Assembly (NCBI GenBank): GCA_905202125.1
Contig: CAJKQX010000099.1
Location: 1 to 5,052, forward strand
Origin: an uncultured Prevotella sp.
GTDB lineage: Bacteria > Bacteroidota > Bacteroidia > Bacteroidales > Bacteroidaceae
Reading direction: 5' to 3'
DNA: 5,052 bases
Shown: piece by piece, positions 1 through 5,052 of the stretch
How positions within the stretch are numbered: position 1 is the stretch's first letter
Layout of the letters: each line of letters opens with the position of its first letter
Translations under genes and position numbers: made by a program
The notes under the pieces: generated by a model
Database searches by the model: none
The model's input: only the letters and a program-made list of their open reading frames with translations
What the model was told of the DNA's origin: nothing

Positions 1-44
1 AAGGGTTCCTTTCGCACTCCAAAAGGGGCCCTTTCGCAAATCAA
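1..44. repeat. Two imperfect 22-bp tandem units at the window edge
   Basis: Positions 1-22 and 23-44 align as two direct units matching at 17 of 22 bases. The first 16 bases of each unit match at 14 of 16 and share the core CCTTTCGCA (8-16 and 30-38). A third unit is not visible after 44. The array may continue leftwards beyond the window, so its size is unknown. There are no spacers between the units, so it is not CRISPR-like. Function unknown. Confidence 0.5.
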
Positions 45-199
45 GAGGATAAAAAACGGAAAATCGGACGGTTTTTTACGTTTCACGGAACGATTTTACC
101 CGTTTTTTCGGCTCCGTATTTTTCTAAAACTGAAGTAAATCCTGCAAAAACGAAATGTTAAAAATTTGGATTTGCATGCGGGATATTTAGATATCAAAA
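45..199. other. AT-rich intergenic stretch, no gene seen
   Basis: I see no convincing coding region here. The stretch is rich in A and T runs and contains short, weak dyads, such as 51-57 with 71-77 (AAAAAAC/GTTTTTT) and 60-66 with 91-97 (AAAATCG/CGATTTT). These could be remnants of a terminator for a gene left of the window, but none has a stable GC-rich stem followed by a T run. No clean Bacteroides-type promoter box was found on either strand. Confidence 0.4.
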
Positions 200-291
200 G
201 TAGGGCCGCAACCTGTTGCGGCCGCAAGGGGTGGGTCCAAAAACAAAGTTTCATATGGGTTGCTTGCGGCCGCAACAGGTTGCGGCCCTAC
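200..291. repeat. 92-bp REP/BIME-like palindromic element
   Basis: Bases 200-228 and 263-291 are perfect reverse complements (29 of 29), separated by 34 bases. Each arm is itself a hairpin. In the left arm, GGCCGCAAC (204-212) pairs with GTTGCGGCC (215-223) around a CT loop. In the right arm, 268-276 pairs with 279-287 around AG. Each hairpin is preceded on its own strand by GTAG (200-203 on plus, 291-288 on minus). This is the layout known for REP sequences in inverted pairs, where a GTAG-type tetranucleotide at the hairpin foot is recognised by TnpA_REP (RAYT) transposases. A 14-base part of the arm recurs after era. No transposase is present in the window, so the REP assignment is inference, while the repeat geometry is directly visible. 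It could also be a simple transcription-terminating or mRNA-stabilising structure. Confidence 0.75.
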
Positions 292-321
292 ACCGAAGTA
301 CATAGATTATCCCAAATTATT

Positions 322-360
322 AGACCGGCAACGGGGACTTGTGTGCCCTGTTGCCGGTCT
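322..360 (-). terminator. Hairpin downstream of fabI, probable terminator
   Basis: AGACCGGCAAC (322-332) pairs perfectly with GTTGCCGGTCT (350-360). Four more pairs inside (333-336 with 346-349, one of them G-T) give a 15-bp stem with a 9-base loop. It lies 23 bases past the fabI stop codon, where a terminator is expected. On the minus strand the stem is followed by AATAATTT, which is AU-rich but not a clean U run, so termination efficiency is uncertain. Confidence 0.65.
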
Positions 361-383
361 TGATCGATATGAATATGAATGAT

Positions 384-1241
384 TTATCCGTAAATCACTT
401 TTCCGTTCTCATCTTCGTACGGGGTCAGATCCTTTGCGTACTGGTTCATGGCGCGCAGGCTCATGCCCATCGAGGAGAAACCTCCGTCGTGGTAGAGATT
501 CTGCATCGTCACCTTGCGTGTGAAGTCGGAGAACATCATCACGCAGTAGTCGGCACACTCGTCGGCCGAGGCGTTGCCGAGCGGCGACATTTTGTTGGCG
601 AAGTCCATGAGGTTGTCCATATCCTTGATGCCCTTGCCGGCTGTGGTGGGTGTGGGCGACTGGGATATGGTGTTGATGCGTACGTTTTTCTCTCGGCCGT
701 AGATATATCCGAAGCTGCGGGCTATGCTCTCGAGCATGCTCTTGGCATCGGCCATGTCGTTGTAGCCGAAGAATGTGCGCTGTGAGGCAACGTATGTCAG
801 GGCCACCACCGATCCGTATTCGGCTATGGCGTCCTGCTTCTTGGCCACCTGAAGCATCTTGTGGAATGATATGGCCGAGATGTCGAGTGTCTTCTGCAGA
901 TAGTTGTAGTCCAGATCGTCGTATGTGCGGTGTTTGCGCACGTTGGGACTCATGCCGATAGAGTGGAGCACAAAGTCTATTTTGCCGCCCAAGAGACGGA
1001 CAGATTCTTCGAACACCTTCTCCAGGTCTTCTACGCTTGTGGCATCGGCAGCCACGATGGGAGCACCGAGCTGTTGGCTCAGGCTGTCGAGCGTACCCAT
1101 GCGCAACGCCATCGGGGTGTTGCTCAGAGTGATTGACGCTCCTTCTTCTACGGCTTTCACAGCCACTTTCCATGCGATGGAATCTTCGTTCAGCGCGCCA
1201 AAGATGATGCCGCGCTTACCTTTCAATAAATTGTGAGTCAT
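384..1241 (-). CDS. fabI: Enoyl-[acyl-carrier-protein] reductase FabI
   Basis: This 285-residue protein is a short-chain dehydrogenase of the FabI type. In this family the enzyme uses NADH or NADPH to reduce trans-2-enoyl-ACP to acyl-ACP, the last step of each elongation round in cytoplasmic type II fatty acid synthesis. It is the target of triclosan-type inhibitors. The sequence shows the N-terminal dinucleotide-binding stretch (GIIFGALNEDSIAWK, residues 11-25), the variant glycine motif of enoyl reductases rather than the usual TGxxxGxG. It also has HSIGM (93-97), the catalytic Tyr150 and Tyr160, and Lys167 in the Y-x6-K spacing. A C-terminal substrate-loop region follows, with SQSPTPTTAGKGI at 193-205. 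Length is close to or slightly above the usual 260-285. The start at 1241 gives the typical family N-terminus (MTHNLLKGKRGIIFG) and lies about 20 bases from a probable transcription start. It is transcribed alone, divergent from era, with a hairpin after its stop. Nothing looks broken. Confidence 0.96.
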   Translation of the reverse strand: MTHNLLKGKRGIIFGALNEDSIAWKVAVKAVEEGASITLSNTPMALRMGTLDSLSQQLGAPIVAADATSVEDLEKVFEESVRLLGGKIDFVLHSIGMSPNVRKHRTYDDLDYNYLQKTLDISAISFHKMLQVAKKQDAIAEYGSVVALTYVASQRTFFGYNDMADAKSMLESIARSFGYIYGREKNVRINTISQSPTPTTAGKGIKDMDNLMDFANKMSPLGNASADECADYCVMMFSDFTRKVTMQNLYHDGGFSSMGMSLRAMNQYAKDLTPYEDENGKVIYG

Positions 1242-1263
1242 TATTTGTATATTATTGATTCGG

Positions 1264-1296
1264 TTGCAAAATTACCATTTTTTTTTCATACTTTTG
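1264..1296 (+). promoter_or_regulatory. Bacteroides-type promoter for era
   Basis: TACTTTTG at 1289-1296 matches the TAnnTTTG -7 consensus exactly. TTG at 1264-1266, 22 bases upstream, can serve as the -33 element. The expected transcription start near 1303 gives a leader of about 24 bases to the era ATG at 1327. The promoter falls inside any longer era reading that starts at 1255, which supports the later start. Its -33 element abuts the fabI -7 box on the other strand. Confidence 0.65.
1267..1274 (-). promoter_or_regulatory. Bacteroides-type -7 box for fabI
   Basis: The minus strand reads TAATTTTG here, an exact match to the Bacteroidetes primary-sigma -7 consensus TAnnTTTG. It lies 25 bases ahead of the fabI ATG, which implies a short leader of roughly 20 bases. 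No good TTG-type -33 element is seen at the expected distance, so only the -7 half is supported. Confidence 0.6.
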
Positions 1297-1326
1297 CACA
1301 CATCATATATATTATCATACACGCAA

Positions 1327-2208
1327 ATGCACAAAGCAGGTTTTGTAAATATCGTGGGCAATCCCAATGTGGGCAAGTCGACACTGATGAATCAGTTGGT
1401 GGGCGAGCGCATATCCATTGCCACATTCAAGGCGCAGACCACGCGCCACCGTATCATGGGCATCGTCAATTCGGCCGATGCGCAGATAGTATTTTCTGAT
1501 ACGCCGGGAGTGCTCAAGCCCAATTACAAGCTCCAGGAGTCGATGCTGGCCTTCTCGGAGTCGGCCCTTCAGGATGCCGACGTACTGCTCTACGTCACTG
1601 ACGTGGTGGAGAATCCCGAGAAGAACATGGACTTTCTGGACAAAGTGAAGAGGATGACCATCCCCGTGTTGCTGCTCATCAACAAGATAGACGAGAGCGA
1701 CCAGCAGACGCTCGGCAACATCGTGGAGAAATGGCACTCGCTCTTGCCCGACGCCGAGATACTGCCCATATCGGCCAAGAACAAGTTTGGTGTGGACATG
1801 CTTCTGCGCCGCATCACCGAGCTGTTGCCCGACTCGCCGCCGTATTTCGACAAAGACCAGTTGACCGACAAGCCGGCCCGTTTCTTCGTCAGCGAGATAA
1901 TCCGCGAGAAGATACTCCTCTACTACGACAAGGAGATACCCTACTCGGTGGAGGTGCGTGTGGAGAGTTTCAAGGAGACCGACCGCAACATCCACATACG
2001 GGCCATCATCTACGTGGAGCGCGACTCGCAGAAGGGTATCATCATAGGACATCAGGGCGTGGCACTGAAGAAGGTGGGAGCCGAGGCCCGCAAAGCCCTC
2101 GAGAAATTCTTCGGCAAGAGCATCTTCCTTGAGACCTATGTCAAGGTGGACAAGGACTGGCGCAACTCGCAGAAGGAGCTGGACAGCTTTGGGTATAATC
2201 CGGAGTAG
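1327..2208 (+). CDS. era: GTPase Era, 16S rRNA / 30S assembly factor
   Basis: Era is a membrane-associated GTPase that binds the 3' end of 16S rRNA and assists maturation of the small ribosomal subunit. The 293-residue product has the full set of G motifs. G1 is GNPNVGKS (11-18), the G2 region is KAQTTRHRI (35-43), G3 is DTPG (58-61), G4 is NKID (119-122) and G5 is SAK (149-151). A C-terminal type II KH RNA-binding domain follows at about 205-285, with its GxxG loop in IIGHQG (G241 and G244) and the family ending YVKVDKDWR. Length is normal (about 300). An in-frame ATG at 1255 would add 24 hydrophobic residues unlike any Era N-terminus, and the likely promoter lies inside that extension, so the start at 1327 (MHKAGFVNIVG) is chosen. 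There is no clear Shine-Dalgarno site, as is common in this phylum. It appears monocistronic, with a terminator about 50 bases downstream. Confidence 0.97.
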   Translation: MHKAGFVNIVGNPNVGKSTLMNQLVGERISIATFKAQTTRHRIMGIVNSADAQIVFSDTPGVLKPNYKLQESMLAFSESALQDADVLLYVTDVVENPEKNMDFLDKVKRMTIPVLLLINKIDESDQQTLGNIVEKWHSLLPDAEILPISAKNKFGVDMLLRRITELLPDSPPYFDKDQLTDKPARFFVSEIIREKILLYYDKEIPYSVEVRVESFKETDRNIHIRAIIYVERDSQKGIIIGHQGVALKKVGAEARKALEKFFGKSIFLETYVKVDKDWRNSQKELDSFGYNPE

Positions 2209-2230
2209 GGGTGGAAGAAAGAGCAGAAAT

Positions 2231-2256
2231 GTGTAGGACGGTTGCGGCCCTACACC
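2231..2256. repeat. Degenerate REP-like copy after era
   Basis: GGTTGCGGCCCTACACC at 2240-2256 is identical over 17 bases to 278-294 in the right arm of the 200-291 palindrome. Read on the minus strand it starts with the same GTAG foot (2253-2250). Its own stem is different: GTGTAGG (2231-2237) pairs with CCTACAC (2249-2255), and the inner 9-bp GC hairpin of the full element is lost. This looks like a partial or decayed member of the same dispersed family. Confidence 0.65.
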
Positions 2257-2259
2257 TAT

Positions 2260-2301
2260 AAAAAAGGATATGCCATTCATTTATCGGCATATCCTTTTTT
2301 T
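2260..2301. terminator. Bidirectional intrinsic terminator between convergent genes
   Basis: GGATATGCC (2266-2274) pairs with GGCATATCC (2286-2294) around an 11-base loop. Flanking A6 (2260-2265) and T6 (2295-2300) extend the stem to 15 bp. The plus strand ends in seven T (2295-2301) and the minus strand in six T. It lies 51 bases after the era stop and 34 bases after the stop of the small minus-strand gene, so it can end both convergent transcripts. Confidence 0.88.
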
Positions 2302-2334
2302 ATGTGTTGTTTGATGTTTTTAGGGCAATTATTC

Positions 2335-2493
2335 TTATTCCCAATACGGGGGAGTTCCTGGAACAATCGGTATTTCTTCAGGGGTTTCATCATTGCCACC
2401 TGTCACCTCTCCTTTGGACGGGTGCAGCAGGCAGTTGCTCATATCTATTACGATGATATCTGTTTTGGGCTTGATGTATTTGTTTCTTTTCAT
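2335..2493 (-). CDS. Small peptide of a Bacteroidales YxxP type, 52 residues, function unknown
   Basis: The minus strand encodes 52 residues from the ATG at 2493 to a TAA at 2335. The N-terminal part is basic (MKRNKYIKPK), followed by a hydrophobic stretch (DIIVIDMSNCLL, 12-23). It then has a Gly-Gly at 32-33 and an acidic, Pro-rich tail ending PPYWE. GGAGGA lies 7 bases before this ATG; a second ATG directly upstream at 2496 is only 4 bases from it, so 2493 is preferred. The start is about 20 bases after the stop of the large secreted-protein gene on the same strand, so the two are probably co-transcribed, and a terminator follows. From memory, short proteins starting like MKKxYIKPxxEVI with variable acidic tails are frequent and uncharacterised in Prevotella and Bacteroides. 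The YxxP motif and Gly-Gly resemble leader features of some modified peptides, but no modifying enzyme is in view. There is no signal peptide. The gene is well supported; the role is unknown. Confidence 0.8.
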   Translation of the reverse strand: MKRNKYIKPKTDIIVIDMSNCLLHPSKGEVTGGNDETPEEIPIVPGTPPYWE

Positions 2494-2500
2494 CATATTG

Positions 2501-2506
2501 TCCTCC
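2501..2506 (-). promoter_or_regulatory. Strong ribosome-binding site of the small peptide gene
   Basis: The minus strand reads GGAGGA here, 7 bases before the ATG at 2493 and 8 bases after the large gene's stop codon. A full Shine-Dalgarno match is unusual in Bacteroidetes, where most genes (including fabI and era here) lack one. It decides the start and suggests efficient or coupled translation in the operon. Confidence 0.7.
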
Positions 2507-2514
2507 TTCGATTT

Positions 2515-4800
2515 TTATTTCACTACATATTTCTTACCGCTGCGGATGTAGATGCCACGAGGCAGGGCGGTGTCGTTGCTCATCTTCTGACCTTGAATGT
2601 TGTAGATGGCATCGTTGTCATCCAATATGTTGCCGTTGCCGTCCATCTTGAGTGTCATGACATCGGTTGTGCCGTTTGAGTCGTCCATGATGGAGCAGTT
2701 GAACATCAGGTGCGACTTTCCATTGGTACCCATCTGATGGATGTCCTCTATCCACCAGCAGTAACCCTTGCTGCGGTATGTCTCTGTGAGATGATACAGT
2801 GTGCCGCTGTAGAGCAGATACGCGTTCTTGGAAACATCCACCGGTTCGTAAGAACCTTTGGTAATGAGGCGGCAGTCGCTTCCCGGCCATTGGTGGGCAT
2901 CAGCCTCTTCCACTACCTCAATCGTGGCGCTGTTTTCAGAGTCGTACGACACGCGGTCGATGACGTAGTACGGACCATTCATCGGCTTTCCTTCTCTGTC
3001 GCCAATGGTCAGCTCACCCGTGTTGCCCTCGTATCCCGGATTGATGATGTAGCATTGGCCGGCCTTCATCACCACTTCGTTTTCAGAGATATTGTCGAGG
3101 CTCTTGATTTTGAATTCCAGAGTGTACATATCCTTGAATCCTGTGAACTCGGCAATGCGCGGGTAGGGAAAGAAGGTGGTGTTCACCTGATATTTGGTGA
3201 GGTTGACAGGCAGGACGATGGCGTTCCATTTTCCCTTTTTGAGATCGCGTCGGAGCACCAGTGGCCTGTTGGTGAATTTTCCCGTGCTGTTGAGCTTGCC
3301 CTGATCGTCGAGAGCGAAGCTCTGGCCGAGATATTTCAGGTTGAAGTTATCAGCATACACCACATCGTCGGCCGTGAAATCTCTTGTGGCCTCGATACCG
3401 AATGTGAGGTTGGCAGGATTCTCCGATGATGCGTCGGTAACATACACGAGCACCGAGTTGGGGTATTCGTTGGTGTAGAATGCCACGCCCGCTTCGAGGT
3501 GATTGGCCGGGGCATTGCCCGCTTTCAGATTGGACAGTCTTGCGTTCAGATCAAACTGCCCGCTTTTGTCCACAGCTATCTCCCGGTCATATTTTGCCAT
3601 ATATCTCTGCGGCAGAAGGTTGACGTATGCGTTTTCGGCTGTTCCCCTGTCCGCTTTGTCGTCAGAGTGGGCGAAGAGCAGTGCGCAGCAATTCTCCTTG
3701 CCGCCACCGTTGTAGAAGAATGCCTGACAGTCCACACGATACCATCCCGGCTTGCTCACAGGCACCGTCTGATAAAGACGCTCACCCTTTTTCACGGTAT
3801 ACTTTTCGCTGTTTTTGATTTGCGCGCAATAGAACATTCCGTATTTTCCGTCGCCGTGGGTGTCGGCATTAAAGTTTAAGCCGTCAATTTTAAAGTCGCT
3901 ATCCGCAAATTTGGTGGTGTACAGACTTCTGTCATTGAATGTGTATTTCCATCCACGATCTTCCGTAGGAGTGTATCCATCGCGTGTGTAAATGTTACGA
4001 CGGTTAAAATTCTGTGCACGTATGAGGAAAGAGAGGTCTGCCGGCTCCGATTTGTAAATATTTGTCTCGGTGAGCATCGTATTCTCAATCTCGTTCATGT
4101 TCGCGATTTTCCAATAAACGTATTCCATCGAGTCGACTCTCGTTGCCTCCCGGATATCCACGAGGTTCTGGTTTCCTGATTTGAACACGTGGACCCGCAT
4201 ACTTTGGTTGGACACGAGGTCGGCATCATAATCTACGCCATAACCATTGGTGGTAACCTGGTTGTCGTCTTTCAGCAGTTGAATCCTGTAAATATTATCC
4301 TCGTCGGTGATATTGTATTTTGTTTTTATGTCATCGGATATCTCTTCCACGTCTACTTTGGTGAATGTAAATACGGTGGCTGTCATAGGGTCGCTACAAT
4401 CTTTGCTTCTGTCGAAATACAAGCCCTTTCGCAATCTATTGCTTGAATTTACATATCCGAGATATTCGCCCTCAGCTCCTAAGAAGGGAGAGTGCATGTA
4501 ATATTTATTCTCCTCTTTGCCTCTTTTCTCAAGTCTGACGGCCAGTCCCGCGGTATGTGTGGCAGCACGTGTGCCCCATGTGCCTCCGGCGTTGAGGAAT
4601 TTCTTCTTGCCTATATTATAAAACATGACACGCTCTGACATGACGTCCGAGGCTGTGAAACTGATTTTATCCACAGTGATGCCATGTCCGTTGTAGTTGC
4701 TTTCAGGCACGAGTGAACCGTCCTCCTGTGCGTAGGCCGGAGTAATGATGCCGACAAACAATGAAATTGCGAATGCAATTGATAAATAAATACTCTTCAT
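2515..4800 (-). CDS. Large secreted modular protein, function unknown
   Basis: The 761-residue product begins with a clear Sec signal peptide: basic MKS, a hydrophobic core at 4-19, and likely cleavage after AYA at residue 24. Several regions can be told apart. Residues about 55-150 carry YNIGKKKFLNAGGTWGT and repeated Gly/Tyr patterns (YLGY), a type seen in many Bacteroidales secreted proteins. Residues about 335-492 look like a jelly-roll, carbohydrate-binding-type beta domain, from the 'YQTVPVSKPGWYRV' start to the 'YADNFNLKYLG' end. Residues about 510-600 contain GKWNAIVLPVNLT and AGQCYIINPGY, a Prevotella-type 'W..i.LP' module. The last 30 residues (YNIQGQ, LPRGIYI, GKKYVVK) resemble the C-terminal tail of Bacteroidales proteins sorted to the surface, possibly by type IX secretion. 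I see no catalytic motif, so an adhesin, a glycan-binding protein or a protein of unknown surface role all remain possible. The domain calls are by eye. It heads a probable operon with the small peptide gene. Confidence 0.85.
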   Translation of the reverse strand: MKSIYLSIAFAISLFVGIITPAYAQEDGSLVPESNYNGHGITVDKISFTASDVMSERVMFYNIGKKKFLNAGGTWGTRAATHTAGLAVRLEKRGKEENKYYMHSPFLGAEGEYLGYVNSSNRLRKGLYFDRSKDCSDPMTATVFTFTKVDVEEISDDIKTKYNITDEDNIYRIQLLKDDNQVTTNGYGVDYDADLVSNQSMRVHVFKSGNQNLVDIREATRVDSMEYVYWKIANMNEIENTMLTETNIYKSEPADLSFLIRAQNFNRRNIYTRDGYTPTEDRGWKYTFNDRSLYTTKFADSDFKIDGLNFNADTHGDGKYGMFYCAQIKNSEKYTVKKGERLYQTVPVSKPGWYRVDCQAFFYNGGGKENCCALLFAHSDDKADRGTAENAYVNLLPQRYMAKYDREIAVDKSGQFDLNARLSNLKAGNAPANHLEAGVAFYTNEYPNSVLVYVTDASSENPANLTFGIEATRDFTADDVVYADNFNLKYLGQSFALDDQGKLNSTGKFTNRPLVLRRDLKKGKWNAIVLPVNLTKYQVNTTFFPYPRIAEFTGFKDMYTLEFKIKSLDNISENEVVMKAGQCYIINPGYEGNTGELTIGDREGKPMNGPYYVIDRVSYDSENSATIEVVEEADAHQWPGSDCRLITKGSYEPVDVSKNAYLLYSGTLYHLTETYRSKGYCWWIEDIHQMGTNGKSHLMFNCSIMDDSNGTTDVMTLKMDGNGNILDDNDAIYNIQGQKMSNDTALPRGIYIRSGKKYVVK

Positions 4801-4912
4801 AAATTAATTAAGCCCCTTTTAAATGAATAATCAATGTGAATGCAACTTGCAGTGCACACTTAATTTTTTTTAAATAATATTAGTATCTTGAATTATGCGT
4901 TCCCTGATAATA
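4801..4912 (-). other. AT-rich leader of the secreted-protein gene
   Basis: This stretch separates the ATG at 4800 from the candidate promoter. It holds T and A runs (4863-4875) and, about 14 bases ahead of the ATG, AAGGGG on the minus strand (4820-4813 region), which is too far for an ordinary ribosome-binding site. No stable GC-rich hairpin or known riboswitch pattern was seen. Confidence 0.35.
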
Positions 4913-4941
4913 TAAACTTCAAGTTTAGTATGACAAAATTA
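4913..4941 (-). promoter_or_regulatory. Candidate promoter with overlapping dyad for the secreted-protein operon
   Basis: On the minus strand TAATTTTG (4941-4934) matches the Bacteroidetes -7 consensus TAnnTTTG. A perfect 15-bp dyad, TAAACTT-C-AAGTTTA (4913-4927), lies just downstream, about where transcription would start, so it could be an operator. No TTG -33 element is seen at 19-22 bases. This promoter would leave an AT-rich leader of about 130 bases. The promoter is plausible and the operator is inference. Confidence 0.4.
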
Positions 4942-4997
4942 ACGGTAATTTGGATATCACGGGTAATCTCTTGCGCAATAGTTAACTTGATTTAATC

Positions 4998-5052
4998 TTT
5001 CGGGGGAGACTGTCCGAAAACTATAGCCACGTAGGTTAGATTCGTTACCAGT
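4998..5052. other. Possible insertion-sequence end at the window edge
   Basis: TTTCGG (4998-5003) pairs with CCGAAA (5014-5019), and GAGACTGTCCGAAAA (5006-5020) resembles terminal inverted repeats of some Bacteroidetes insertion sequences as I recall them. The partner end and any transposase would lie beyond the window. Treat this as a weak hint; it could simply be a small hairpin upstream of the next gene. Confidence 0.2.

Noticed and set aside
1..44. CRISPR-like repeats
   Set aside because: The units are directly adjacent, imperfect and without spacers.
166..363. Plus-strand reading frame of 65 codons in the left intergenic region
   Set aside because: It runs through the palindromic repeat and the fabI terminator hairpin, and its product is low in recognisable pattern.
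1255..1326. Longer Era with 24 extra N-terminal residues
   Set aside because: The extension is unlike Era N-termini, and the best promoter box (1289-1296) lies inside it.
1315..2280. Long minus-strand reading frame opposite era (321 codons)
   Set aside because: It lies over a complete, intact Era with all its motifs. Its translation is rich in His, Leu and Val without a recognisable family, as expected for an antisense shadow of a GC-rich gene.
2710..3429. Plus-strand reading frame of 239 codons opposite the secreted-protein gene
   Set aside because: It is contained in the antisense of a gene with a clear signal peptide and C-terminal tail, and has no recognisable domain or start signals of its own.
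5030..5052. tRNA T-arm-like sequence near the right edge (GGTTAGATTCGTTACC)
   Set aside because: Only three pairs form, there is no conserved TTC-A loop, and no acceptor or anticodon arm is visible.

Overview
The window looks like a stretch of a Bacteroidales chromosome, most like Prevotella or a close relative. This rests on the very Bacteroidetes-like FabI and Era sequences, on promoter boxes of the Bacteroides type (TAnnTTTG), on a large secreted protein ending in the 'YNIQGQ...GIYI...GKKYVVK' tail common in that order, and on a small peptide gene beginning MKRNKYIKP. The species cannot be fixed from the sequence alone.

Layout. Positions 1-383 hold no convincing gene. The region contains two imperfect 22-bp tandem units at the left edge, an AT-rich stretch, a perfect 29-bp inverted repeat (200-291) built like a pair of REP elements, and a strong hairpin (322-360) just past the end of fabI. 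Next comes fabI (384-1241, minus strand), the enoyl-ACP reductase of fatty acid synthesis. It is divergent from era (1327-2208, plus strand), the ribosome-assembly GTPase. The 85-bp gap between them carries back-to-back promoters. Past era lie a degenerate copy of the same REP-like sequence (2231-2256) and a 15-bp-stem hairpin that can stop transcription from both sides (2260-2301).

The right half is a two-gene minus-strand unit. A 761-residue secreted modular protein of unknown function (2515-4800) is followed after about 20 bases by a 52-residue peptide gene (2335-2493) with a strong GGAGGA ribosome-binding site. The last 250 bases are the AT-rich leader of this unit, with a candidate promoter and a perfect 15-bp dyad. 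At the very edge there is a sequence that may be an insertion-sequence end.

How the parts relate. fabI and era are housekeeping genes that share a promoter region but no pathway. The secreted protein and the small peptide are probably co-transcribed and form the accessory part of the window. The most unusual items are the REP-like repeat family with a GTAG foot and the short peptide with a YxxP motif and a Gly-Gly ahead of an acidic, Pro-rich tail.
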